Shown here: positions 52,961 through 61,404 of the stretch, in pieces | Layout of the letters: every line of letters starts with the position of its first letter | How positions within the stretch are numbered: the first letter of the stretch is position 1 | DNA from: Runella defluvii | GTDB taxonomy: Bacteria; Bacteroidota; Bacteroidia; Cytophagales; Spirosomataceae | Assembly: GCF_014195535.1 (NCBI RefSeq) | Contig: NZ_JACIBY010000015.1 | Location: 78,425 to 142,424, forward strand | Length of the DNA: 64,000 nt | Direction of reading: 5' to 3' | The notes under the pieces: generated by a model | The model's input: only the letters and a program-made list of their open reading frames with translations | What the model was told of the DNA's origin: nothing | Databases searched by the model: none | Position numbers and translations under genes: made by a program

Positions 52961-54033
52961 AGGGTAACAAGTAAGGTCAGGTCGCGGTAATTGGTTGAAT
53001 CAGCAATGGCAAAGTTTTGGTCGCCAATCGCTTGGAGGGGTAACTCGCGGGCGATTTGCAAACAATGGGGGAGTTGGGAGGATGTTTCAAACAGAAGTGT
53101 GGATTGGTGCGCCAACATCCGCGCGGTAGCGTCGGTTTTTAGCGTAACGATGGGTTTACGAAACGAGAGTGCCAAGTCGATTGAGCCAGAATGGTCGATG
53201 CGAATAAAGGGTAACACAACCACGTCGGCGGCGTTGAAAAATACTTGGACTTCGTCGTCTTGAATGAAACGGTGGTGGAGATGTATGGAGGAGTTGGCTT
53301 GGGCGGCCTTCTCAATAGGTTCAAAAAAAGTGGCGTCGTAACTTTTGCCCGCAATCAACAAACGGTCATTGGGGCGAGCAATTTCAGCAAAAGCGTCGAT
53401 TAAGTTGCTAACACCTTTGTAAGGTTTGATTTCGCCAAAAAACAAATATACAAAATCGTCGTCGTTAAGATTCAGACGTTTTCGACATTCGTTTTTAGAA
53501 AGGATATTGGGATAATAAAAATGATACGGCAAATCCTGAATTACCTTTACGCGTTCGGGTTGGAGCGAAAAACGCTCCATGGCAGCTTGGCGAGTTTCTT
53601 CCGAATAAACCCTGATTTGGTGGCATTTCCTGAGAAAGAACCCATAAATACGGCGTTCCCAACGAAGCCACAGCCCAGCGTGGTTTTGTAGGTTGTGCAG
53701 TGTATGTACAAAACGAACGTTGAATAGGTAGCGTGCTGCCAAAATTTCGGCGACAAAAACGGACGATTTGAAGTACGTCCACCAGCGAGATTTACCAAGA
53801 ATAAAACTATGTACCCAATCGTAGTAAATTACTGGGGGGCGATGCGCGAAAATAGCCCTTAGTGTACTTCCAATAGTATATTTTCCTCCAATAACCACGT
53901 CAAACCCTTCTTCTCGAAAATAACGAACTAGCTCGTACTGAAAGGGGTTTTCAGGGCCAGCATCGGGTAAAACGACGACTTTGAGTGGGTCAGAGGTCAA
54001 GAGAAACGCTAGATTAGGTCTTGTAGGGAACAA
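52957..54033 (-). CDS. Glycosyltransferase, GT-B fold
   Basis: Up to 358 residues. N-terminal half PLKVVVLPDAGPENPFQYELVRYFREEGFDVV; C-terminal GT4-like half with DFVYLFFGEIKPYKGVSNLIDAFAEI, RLLIAGKSYDA and VVLPFIRIDHSGSIDLALSFRKPIVTLK (core: DHSGSIDLALSF). There is no in-frame ATG: the frame can start at TTG 54033 or TTG 54000. A TACTTTTG box at 54031-54038 (minus strand) would place transcription start near 54024 and favour 54000. First gene of the polysaccharide cluster, overlapping the methyltransferase by four bases. Confidence 0.87.
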   Translation of the reverse strand: MFPTRPNLAFLLTSDPLKVVVLPDAGPENPFQYELVRYFREEGFDVVIGGKYTIGSTLRAIFAHRPPVIYYDWVHSFILGKSRWWTYFKSSVFVAEILAARYLFNVRFVHTLHNLQNHAGLWLRWERRIYGFFLRKCHQIRVYSEETRQAAMERFSLQPERVKVIQDLPYHFYYPNILSKNECRKRLNLNDDDFVYLFFGEIKPYKGVSNLIDAFAEIARPNDRLLIAGKSYDATFFEPIEKAAQANSSIHLHHRFIQDDEVQVFFNAADVVVLPFIRIDHSGSIDLALSFRKPIVTLKTDATARMLAHQSTLLFETSSQLPHCLQIARELPLQAIGDQNFAIADSTNYRDLTLLVTL

Positions 54034-54126
54034 AAGTACAAAATGTGCATAGAAAAAGAGGTAGATTTTCTTTTATAAAAACGTTCTTTTATATCTCAAT
54101 TTATTTGTAAACTTAGTTTTTTCCGC

Positions 54127-55419
54127 ATGAAAAAGACCATTTTTGTATCCTTTTACCTTCTGATGAGCTGGGTGGCGTTAGGCCAACCCGCCGAACGATT
54201 TTATAAAGTGGTGGTGGCTCCCGATCACTTCGACTGGACGTACAAAACGGGTGAAAACGTGAAGTTTACTATTTCTGTCCTCCAAAATGGAAATTTGGTA
54301 AAAAATGCCCGTATTCGCTACGAAGTTGGCCCCGAAAAAATGGAGCCGACAAAAAAAGAAACCCTTTCACTTCCAACAGGCTCGCTGACGGTAGAGGCTG
54401 GTACGATGAAAATGGCTGGTTTTCTGCGCTGTATCGCATTTGCGGAAATAGAAGGGAAAGAATACAAAGGGCTGGCAACGGCTGGCTTTGACCCACTGAG
54501 TATTCAGCCGACGGTAGATAATCCCTCGGATTTTGATACATTTTGGACTAACGCAAAAGCAGATTTGGCCAAAATTCCTTTGGATGCAAAAATGACGCTT
54601 TTGCCCGAACGCTGCACGGAAAAAGTAAATGTGTATCACGTAAATATTCAAAACTTCCGAATGGGTGCGCGCCTTTATGGGATTTTGTGCGTTCCCAAAA
54701 AAGAAGGAAAATATCCCGCCTTGCTTCACGTGCCAGGTGCGGGTGTGCGCCCGTACGGCGGAGATATTGCCAATGCCGAAAAAGGAATCATTACGCTACA
54801 AATAGGTATTCACGGCATTCCAGTGACGATGGAGCCTTCAGTTTATACCGATTTAGGGGCTGGGGCTTTTAATGGTTACTGGGCGTATAACATGGACGAC
54901 CGCGACCGTTTTTATTACAAGCGGGTCTATTTAGGCTGCGTGCGTGCGAATGATTTCTTGACGAGCTTACCCCAATACGACGGTTCAAATTTGGCTGTGA
55001 CGGGTGGAAGCCAAGGCGGGGCGTTGTCGATTGTGACGGCGGGGTTAGATAACCGTGTCAAGTGGTTAGGGGCATTTTATCCTGCCTTGTCGGATGTGAC
55101 GGGATACTTGAAAGGACGTGCGGGAGGGTGGCCGCATTATTTTGATAAAAACACGATTGCGTTTGGTAATAAACCCGACAAAATCGCGACGATTGGTTAC
55201 TATGACGTCGTAAATTTTGCGCGGAGAGTCAAAGTGCCAGGGTATTACTCGTGGGGATTCAACGACGAAACCTGCCCGCCAACGTCGATGTACGCGTCCT
55301 ACAACGTTATTTCGGCTTCCAAAGAGTTGTTTTTAGCCCTTGAAACAGGACACTGGACCTACCCCGAACAAAACGAACGGATGACGGGCTGGCTGGTGAA
55401 TAAACTGACTGGGAAATAG
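54127..55419 (+). CDS. Exported acetyl-xylan-esterase-like hydrolase (AXE1 family)
   Basis: 430 residues. Signal peptide MKKTIFVSFYLLMSWVALGQP; N-terminal beta-sandwich about 25-135; alpha/beta-hydrolase domain of the acetyl xylan esterase (AXE1/cephalosporin-C deacetylase) type with nucleophile in VTGGSQGGALSIV, acid in WGFNDETCPPTSMYA and His in ALETGHWTYPEQ. Removes acetyl groups from plant or microbial polysaccharides, periplasmic or surface. Divergent from the polysaccharide cluster; ends in a bidirectional terminator. Confidence 0.92.
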   Translation: MKKTIFVSFYLLMSWVALGQPAERFYKVVVAPDHFDWTYKTGENVKFTISVLQNGNLVKNARIRYEVGPEKMEPTKKETLSLPTGSLTVEAGTMKMAGFLRCIAFAEIEGKEYKGLATAGFDPLSIQPTVDNPSDFDTFWTNAKADLAKIPLDAKMTLLPERCTEKVNVYHVNIQNFRMGARLYGILCVPKKEGKYPALLHVPGAGVRPYGGDIANAEKGIITLQIGIHGIPVTMEPSVYTDLGAGAFNGYWAYNMDDRDRFYYKRVYLGCVRANDFLTSLPQYDGSNLAVTGGSQGGALSIVTAGLDNRVKWLGAFYPALSDVTGYLKGRAGGWPHYFDKNTIAFGNKPDKIATIGYYDVVNFARRVKVPGYYSWGFNDETCPPTSMYASYNVISASKELFLALETGHWTYPEQNERMTGWLVNKLTGK

Positions 55420-55434
55420 AAATTTGTTGGTATA

Positions 55435-55476
55435 AAACAAAAGCGGCTTCGAGTTACCCCGAAGCCGCTTTTGTTT
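55435..55476. terminator. Bidirectional terminator between esterase and TonB receptor genes
   Basis: A perfect 17-bp inverted repeat (55435-55451 with 55460-55476, AAACAAAAGCGGCTTCG type) around an 8-base loop, with A and T runs flanking, between convergent genes. Confidence 0.9.
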
Positions 55477-55489
55477 GTTAGAGAGAATA

Positions 55490-58400
55490 TTACTTGTTAA
55501 GTAGCTCGTCGAAAGTCAATGAAACGTAGTACATCGAGCCGATAGAAGGGCTACCATAGGCTTGGATGTATGGCTTCCCTCCGATGTTGGTACCACCCAC
55601 TTTCAAAAGAGATTTGAAGCTAGCTAGTTTGTAGCTTACTTGAGCATCTAAGTTAGTAAAAGAAGGAACGTCCGTATTAGAGAACAAAGGTACTCCTGTG
55701 GTTGTAGGAACGACAAAGCTTGATTGCCAGACGAATCCTTGTTGATGCTTGAGGGCAATGTTAAATCCAAATTTCTCACCACTACCCGCACGCTTGCCGA
55801 AATTGACGTTGAAGCGGTTTTGAGGCGTATTGAATCCAGAGTAAGGAAGCTCAGGAGTGGCAGTGAAGTCTTTCAACACGTTATTGGCAAAGTTTCCTCC
55901 CATAAAATAGCCTTTTGAAAGCGAGTAGTTAAGTGCGATCGAAAAGCCAGTTACAACGATGTCTTTGTCGCTGTTGGCTGGGCGAGAGAAACCTGCACGG
56001 GTGCTGCCACTAGCTAGCCCCGAGGCAATTGGTAAGCCAGGAGCCGCCGCCGCAGTTGGTACTACGACTGTTACTCCCCCAATAAAGTTTTGGTAAACGC
56101 TATAATAATACGAAGCATCTACCATTAATTTTTTATTAATGAGACCCTTGTAACCAATTTCAAACGATTTTACACGCTCTGGACGAAGCGCCTTTGCTTG
56201 ATATTTAGGTAAAGTTGCTAGAGCAAAAGCAGGAGCTACTTGCGTAGTTACGGCAGTTACTTGTTTTACCACTTCGTTTTGAACATTCGTTGCAATCGAC
56301 TGCTTCACTGCATCAGTTGCCATTTGAGCAGCTACTCCTGCTTGTACTGCCGCCGCTGCATTAGCAGCAGGGATTTGACCAGCAGTTACCTGAGCATTTA
56401 CTTGCGCTTGGACAAGCGCCGTTACTTGTGCCTGAACCGCTGCTGTTACACCCGCTTGAATCGCGGCAAGTTGAGCTGTAACCGCTGCGGTAGCATAGGC
56501 TTTGGCTTGGTCAATAATGGCTTGGGTAACGTATTTGGTTGGGTTTATTGAGAAATCAACCAGCGTTTCACGAAGTACACCAGAACTTAGGTTATAGCGT
56601 TTGTCAAACTCTGGCAAGCCTCCGATGAGGGTTCCTCCAGGTGTTTGTAGGTCGATGTACTGGTTTTGAGTAGTTGGAATACGGAAACCTGTTTGGTAAG
56701 AAAGGCGAATGTTTTGATCCCCAAAAGTTGTTACGGCCGACAAGCGAGGCGAGAACTGGCCTTCAAAGTTTTGGTTTTTATCGTAACGAAGCGAGGCACT
56801 TAACTTGAGGTGGTCACCAAAAAGTTTTTTACCAGCTTGTACAAAAGCACCATATTCGTTGATAGGGATGGTTCCATCACGGCCATCTTTCAAATCAGCG
56901 AAAAGTGTTCCTTGAGAGCGGAGTTGATACATGCGGTAGTTGGCCCCTACTAACAAATCAATAAATTTGAGTTGATTTTTGAAATTGTAAACGCCTTCAA
57001 GGTGATACATATTGGTTTTTTCCAAGAAACCTCCCCCACCTTGAACGATTGACATATTTCTGTATTTGTCCAAAAGCGTATTGTATTCAGCAGTTCCAGC
57101 GGCAGGCAATCCTTTATCGGCCGTTTGGCGTGCCAAAATGTGAGCTTGTTCTTCGGCCATCCCTGCCCCACGTGCCGTAGCAAAGGCGCCTACGTATTCA
57201 CCAAACCAGTTGGCATGAGGTTTTACTCCGTTAAGCATAGCTACCGCAGCCAAACCAGCTGTGTAAGAATCTCCAGAACGCTCTTGCGTAGTGTAGCCTT
57301 TCAAGGTAAAATTGTCCCCACGGAGCTCTAGTTTAGCTTGCGTCAAGTTAAAATTACGAAGCGAGTATTTACCAGTCCCTGTGTAAAGCGTCGTTCCAAA
57401 ACCATAATTTACTTGACCAACGGCTTCTACTTTTTCAGAGATACGGTAGTGAAGTGCACCATTAAACTTGAAGCTTTTTACGTTGTTATCTACTAGGGTA
57501 TTTTCCAAAAGACCCGTACGACTCACGTTCGCATTGGGAATTAACGCTAACGCGGTAGAAGGTAACAATTTGGCGGCAATAAGCGAGTTGGCAACGGTTT
57601 GCATGTTGGCTTGCACTTCGTCGCCGTACGTGTTGGTTCCGTCGTAGTCTGTTTTTGTACCAGCACCTCTGAGTGGGTCAGCATTCCCTCCTAGGTTTAA
57701 ATTGTCGTAGTTGGTTGATTGCCAGTCTTTGGCTTGGATGTAGCTAAGGTTAACCTTAAAAGCTACTTTGTTATTGAATGCTTTGGCATAACGGATAGAA
57801 ACGTCACCAAACGGAGAAGACGCTTGTGTACGATTGCTTGCCGACATTACTCCTGTTTTTACGGCTGCGCTCAAACCTTGGTACAAAAACGGGCTTTTGC
57901 TATTCATCAAAATTAAACCATTGAGAGCGTTAGGGCCGTAAAGTGCCGAAGCTGCTCCTGGAAGGATTTCTACGCTTTCTACATCAAGCTCTGGCATCCC
58001 CACGATGTTGTCGATTGGGAAGTTAAGACCAGGTGCAGAGTTATCCATCCCGTCAATCATCTGAACTGTACGTGGGTTTCCTGTAGAGCCAAATCCACGC
58101 ATGTTAATAGATTTAAAGAGCAAACTTTGCGTCGCCATGTCAACGCCTTTCATGGTGGCTAACCCATCATAAAATGACGGCGAAGCATTATCTCGAATGC
58201 CCCGAATGTCCATTTTTTCAACTGTCACAGGAGATTGCATTACGCTTTCTTCCACCCGCGATGCCGAGACCACCACTTCTTGGCCTAGCATTACTTGCTC
58301 TTTGAGCGAAACTTTGATGTCGGAGCGGTTGCCAGTAACTTCTATTTCTTGGCTTTCGTATCCTACTGAGGACACGACCAAAGCAAAAGGTGTAGGAGTG

Positions 58401-58603
58401 CTTGTTGTAAGAGAAAAATTGCCTTTGGAGTCGGTGATGGTACCAATTACTTTTCCTTTTACCTGAATACTTACTCCCACTAAGCCTTCACGCGTATTTG
58501 CATCGGTGATATTTCCCGATAATTTGGTTTGTGCCAGCAACGTACCTGCACTGACTAACCATGCCGTTAAATAAAACACGGCATTACGTAGTGATTTACT
58601 CAT
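55490..58603 (-). CDS. Large TonB-dependent receptor with an Ala/Gln-rich insert
   Basis: 1037 residues. Signal peptide to about LLAQ24; carboxypeptidase-regulatory-like domain about 26-105 (LSGNITDANTREGLVGVSIQVKGKVIGT); plug about 120-235 (INMRGFGSTGNPRTVQMIDG); barrel to the end (SMYYVSLTFDELL). About 690-798 is a low-complexity stretch rich in Ala, Gln and Val with an 8-residue period (QAGVTAAV, QAQVTALV, QAQVNAQV), just before the conserved ALRPERVKSFEIGYKG strand, so it lies in an extracellular loop. Substrate unknown; not a SusC. Divergent from the DUF3089 gene. Confidence 0.92.
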   Translation of the reverse strand: MSKSLRNAVFYLTAWLVSAGTLLAQTKLSGNITDANTREGLVGVSIQVKGKVIGTITDSKGNFSLTTSTPTPFALVVSSVGYESQEIEVTGNRSDIKVSLKEQVMLGQEVVVSASRVEESVMQSPVTVEKMDIRGIRDNASPSFYDGLATMKGVDMATQSLLFKSINMRGFGSTGNPRTVQMIDGMDNSAPGLNFPIDNIVGMPELDVESVEILPGAASALYGPNALNGLILMNSKSPFLYQGLSAAVKTGVMSASNRTQASSPFGDVSIRYAKAFNNKVAFKVNLSYIQAKDWQSTNYDNLNLGGNADPLRGAGTKTDYDGTNTYGDEVQANMQTVANSLIAAKLLPSTALALIPNANVSRTGLLENTLVDNNVKSFKFNGALHYRISEKVEAVGQVNYGFGTTLYTGTGKYSLRNFNLTQAKLELRGDNFTLKGYTTQERSGDSYTAGLAAVAMLNGVKPHANWFGEYVGAFATARGAGMAEEQAHILARQTADKGLPAAGTAEYNTLLDKYRNMSIVQGGGGFLEKTNMYHLEGVYNFKNQLKFIDLLVGANYRMYQLRSQGTLFADLKDGRDGTIPINEYGAFVQAGKKLFGDHLKLSASLRYDKNQNFEGQFSPRLSAVTTFGDQNIRLSYQTGFRIPTTQNQYIDLQTPGGTLIGGLPEFDKRYNLSSGVLRETLVDFSINPTKYVTQAIIDQAKAYATAAVTAQLAAIQAGVTAAVQAQVTALVQAQVNAQVTAGQIPAANAAAAVQAGVAAQMATDAVKQSIATNVQNEVVKQVTAVTTQVAPAFALATLPKYQAKALRPERVKSFEIGYKGLINKKLMVDASYYYSVYQNFIGGVTVVVPTAAAAPGLPIASGLASGSTRAGFSRPANSDKDIVVTGFSIALNYSLSKGYFMGGNFANNVLKDFTATPELPYSGFNTPQNRFNVNFGKRAGSGEKFGFNIALKHQQGFVWQSSFVVPTTTGVPLFSNTDVPSFTNLDAQVSYKLASFKSLLKVGGTNIGGKPYIQAYGSPSIGSMYYVSLTFDELLNK

Positions 58604-58744
58604 AGGTTTTTAATTGGTTTTAGATTGCTCTTGTGATAATTTTACTGCGTAATATTCGCTCTTTTAAAGATAATTTACAATTTATACTTTGTATATTCAT
58701 ATCATAAAAGTGTTATGCACGCATAATTATTTGAAAAATACAAA

Positions 58745-59815
58745 ATGGACTTTTTGAAAAAACGCTTATTTTGGACAATTGCGGGAATAATTGGTATATA
58801 TCCCGCCGTAGAAGCACAGGTTATTTTGCGAAATTCGTACAGTGTTGGAACGGTTCCTAAAGCGCCTGATTATTCGCTTACAACGAGCTGGGCAGCACTG
58901 CCTACCCAAAAAGATGCCGCCGACAATTTGCCCCTAAAATCGCAAGGATTAGCAGACGGACAAGCTGAGGCAAAAGCGGATGTCTTCTTTATTCACCCCA
59001 CTATTTATACGCAAAAACCTGCAGAGGGAGCTTTTGAATGGAATGCGGATATCAACGATGCGGCCCTGAATAAGAAGGTGGATGAGTCCACAATCCTGAA
59101 CCAAGCTTCGATTTTTAATGGTTCGTGTCGGGTCTATGCGCCGCGTTATCGGCAAGCGCATTATTACTCTTTTGTTACCCCAAACCAAGAAGATAGACAG
59201 CAAGCACTTGATTTGGCCTACGCGGATGTCAAAAAAGCGTTTGAATATTATTTGGCACAATACCAAGATGGACGCCCTATTGTCATTGCTTCGCACAGTC
59301 AAGGCACGTTGCACGCAAAACGCCTGCTCAAAGAGTTTTTTGACGGAAAACCACTCCAACAAAAGCTCGTTTTTGCGTATCTCGTAGGTGACATTGCAGG
59401 GCCACCTGCGCAGCCCAACGAGTTTGAATTTATTAAACCTGCGCGCTCTGCCGAAGAAGTAGGTGGTTTTGCGTCTTGGCATACGTATTTACGCGACTAT
59501 TTCCCCGAAAAATACCAAACGTACCATTTTTCGACGGCTGTTTGTACCAATCCTCTTACTTGGCGACTAGACGAAACGTATGCCCCTAAAAGTCTAAATA
59601 AAGGAGGCGTTGGGTTACGGTTTATACTCCATCCTCAGTTGGCCGATGCCCAAGTCCACCAAGGGCTTTTGTGGATACACAAGCCTTACGTCAAGGGGCG
59701 GTTTTTGTTACGCACCAAGGTTTGGCACAGCGCCGATATGAATCTTTTTTGGCAGAGCATCCGAGAAAACGTAGCTTTGCGTATAGAAAATTATTGGAAG
59801 AATGCGGGGAAGTAA
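58745..59815 (+). CDS. Exported DUF3089 alpha/beta-hydrolase
   Basis: 356 residues. N-terminal signal sequence (FLKKRLFWTIAGIIGIYPAVEAQ), then a DUF3089 domain with AKADVFFIHPTIYTQKP, RVYAPRYRQAHYYSF and the nucleophile elbow IVIASHSQGTLHAKRLL (SHSQG). The family resembles lipases and esterases; substrate unknown. Divergent from the large TonB receptor across 141 bases, and followed after 51 bases by the guanylyltransferase gene on the same strand. Confidence 0.88.
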   Translation: MDFLKKRLFWTIAGIIGIYPAVEAQVILRNSYSVGTVPKAPDYSLTTSWAALPTQKDAADNLPLKSQGLADGQAEAKADVFFIHPTIYTQKPAEGAFEWNADINDAALNKKVDESTILNQASIFNGSCRVYAPRYRQAHYYSFVTPNQEDRQQALDLAYADVKKAFEYYLAQYQDGRPIVIASHSQGTLHAKRLLKEFFDGKPLQQKLVFAYLVGDIAGPPAQPNEFEFIKPARSAEEVGGFASWHTYLRDYFPEKYQTYHFSTAVCTNPLTWRLDETYAPKSLNKGGVGLRFILHPQLADAQVHQGLLWIHKPYVKGRFLLRTKVWHSADMNLFWQSIRENVALRIENYWKNAGK

Positions 59816-59866
59816 CGCGCTAACGACTTCAATTACACCTATTCATCTTATTTTGACTTTAGATTA

Positions 59867-60937
59867 ATGAATCAACATACATACGTCATCATCATGGCAG
59901 GAGGAGTCGGAACACGTTTCTGGCCTTTTAGCCGCAACAACAACCCAAAACAGTTTCATGATGTACTAGGAACGGGAAAAACATTACTTCAGCAAACAGC
60001 AAGCCGCTTTGAGGGCGTTTGTCCCGATGAAAATATCTACATCGTTACGAGTACTGAATATTATCAATTGGTCAAAACACAGTTGCCGTTTTTGAGTGAT
60101 GACCAAATCCTGCTTGAACCCAACCGCCGCAACACCGCGCCGTGCATTGCGTATGCGTGTTACAAAATCGCGGCCAAAGACCCGCAAGCAACGGTGGTTG
60201 TCGCTCCTGCTGATCACATTATCCTGAAAGAAGAAGTATTCAAAGAAAAAGTCAGATTAGCCCTCGACGTGGCATCCCAAAGTGAGGTACTGATTACGCT
60301 GGGTATTCAACCTACGCGCCCCGACACAGGCTATGGCTACATTCAGTATTTGCCTTCGGAGGGGTTGGTGAAAAAAGTGAAGACATTTACCGAAAAACCG
60401 CAACTAGAAATCGCCGTTAAGTTTTTGGAAAGTGGTGATTTTGTGTGGAATGCAGGGATTTTTATTTGGGGCGTGCGTTCGATTATCAAGGCATTTGAAG
60501 CGCACTTGCCCGAGGTCGCAGAGGTATTTGCCGAAGGGAAAAGCGATTATTATACCGACACTGAAAAAGGTTTCATTGAAAAGGCGTACATGCTTTGCAA
60601 AAATATTTCCATTGACTTTGGTATCATGGAAAAAGCAGAAAATGTATTTGTTGTTTTGAGCGATTTGGGCTGGTCCGATTTGGGAACTTGGAAGTCGATG
60701 TACGATATTTCGACCAAAGATGAAGAACGAAACGCGGCAGACGGTAAACTGATGCTTTACGATACCAAAAATTGCATCATTAAAACGCCTAAAGATAAGC
60801 TAGTGGTGGTGCAGGGATTGGAAGGGTACATTGTCGCTGAAAACGACGGGGTACTTATGATTTGTAAAATCGACGAAGAACAGCGCGTGCGGGATTTTGT
60901 AGCCGATGCCAAAGCGCTTGGAAATCAATATATCTAG
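59867..60937 (+). CDS. manC: Mannose-1-phosphate guanylyltransferase
   Basis: 356 residues. Makes GDP-mannose from GTP and mannose-1-phosphate for surface glycans. Nucleotidyltransferase fold: signature MAGGVGTRFWPFSRNNNPKQF, VVVAPADHIIL, FTEKP with the catalytic-site Lys, WNAGIFIW, and SDLGWSDLGTWKS. It lacks the C-terminal phosphomannose-isomerase domain of bifunctional proteobacterial ManC, so it is a single-function enzyme. ATG at 59867. Convergent with the RidA gene across a hairpin terminator. Confidence 0.94.
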   Translation: MNQHTYVIIMAGGVGTRFWPFSRNNNPKQFHDVLGTGKTLLQQTASRFEGVCPDENIYIVTSTEYYQLVKTQLPFLSDDQILLEPNRRNTAPCIAYACYKIAAKDPQATVVVAPADHIILKEEVFKEKVRLALDVASQSEVLITLGIQPTRPDTGYGYIQYLPSEGLVKKVKTFTEKPQLEIAVKFLESGDFVWNAGIFIWGVRSIIKAFEAHLPEVAEVFAEGKSDYYTDTEKGFIEKAYMLCKNISIDFGIMEKAENVFVVLSDLGWSDLGTWKSMYDISTKDEERNAADGKLMLYDTKNCIIKTPKDKLVVVQGLEGYIVAENDGVLMICKIDEEQRVRDFVADAKALGNQYI

Positions 60938-60948
60938 TAAAAAAAACA

Positions 60949-60973
60949 TCCCGAAAGTTCAAAACTTTCGGGA
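60949..60973. terminator. Terminator hairpin with AACTTTCGGGAGGTT core
   Basis: 11-bp stem TCCCGAAAGTT/AACTTTCGGGA (60949-60959, 60963-60973) with a 3-base loop between convergent genes. The sequence AACTTTCGGGAGGTT (60963-60977) differs by one base from the core of the palindrome at 20600-20632. Confidence 0.8.
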
Positions 60974-60982
60974 GGTTGACCC

Positions 60983-61375
60983 TTAGGCTTCTTGTAAAAT
61001 AGCCGTTACTTCGATTTCAATAAGGTATTCGGGAGCAATGAGTTTGCTGATTTCAACCATTGTCGTACAAGGACGAATCTCTCCAAAAAACTCTCCGTGT
61101 GCCCTTCCGTACGTTTCCCATTGCGCAATATCTGTCACAAAAAGACGCGTTCTTACGACATCTTTGAGTGAAGCTCCTGCTTGAACGAGCACTTTCTCGA
61201 TTTTTTCAATGATAAATTTGGTTTGGCCATAGGCGTCTCCGACGGCTACGGGGCCATTTTCGTCGGCAGCAACTGTACCCGTGACTTCAATAATGTTGCC
61301 GATACGTACTGCGCGGGAATAGCCAATAATAGCTTCCCAAGGGGCTCCAGTGGAGAGGTTTACTCTTTGTGACAT
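60983..61375 (-). CDS. RidA family protein
   Basis: 130 residues of the RidA/YjgF/YER057c family, which hydrolyses reactive enamine/imine intermediates from PLP enzymes. Family features: NIIEVTGTVAADENG, VGDAYGQTKFIIEKIEKVLVQAGASLKDVVRTRLFVTDIAQW (core: ASLKDVVRTRLFVTD) and RPCTTMVEISKL, with the substrate-binding Arg. Some subfamilies lack deaminase activity; the Arg is present here, so activity is plausible. Cytosolic, single gene. Confidence 0.92.
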   Translation of the reverse strand: MSQRVNLSTGAPWEAIIGYSRAVRIGNIIEVTGTVAADENGPVAVGDAYGQTKFIIEKIEKVLVQAGASLKDVVRTRLFVTDIAQWETYGRAHGEFFGEIRPCTTMVEISKLIAPEYLIEIEVTAILQEA

Positions 61376-61404
61376 TCGTTTATGTATGATTGATGGGTAA
61401 AAAA

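Noticed and set aside
54034..54050. ATG at 54050 (MHILYFCSL) as start of the first cluster glycosyltransferase
   Set aside because: It is out of frame with the glycosyltransferase and stops after 13 codons; a frameshift is possible but the TTG start explains the gene without one.
58949..59482. 177-codon open frame antisense to the DUF3089 gene
   Set aside because: Lies wholly inside a well-supported gene with a catalytic motif; translated product is basic and unlike any family.
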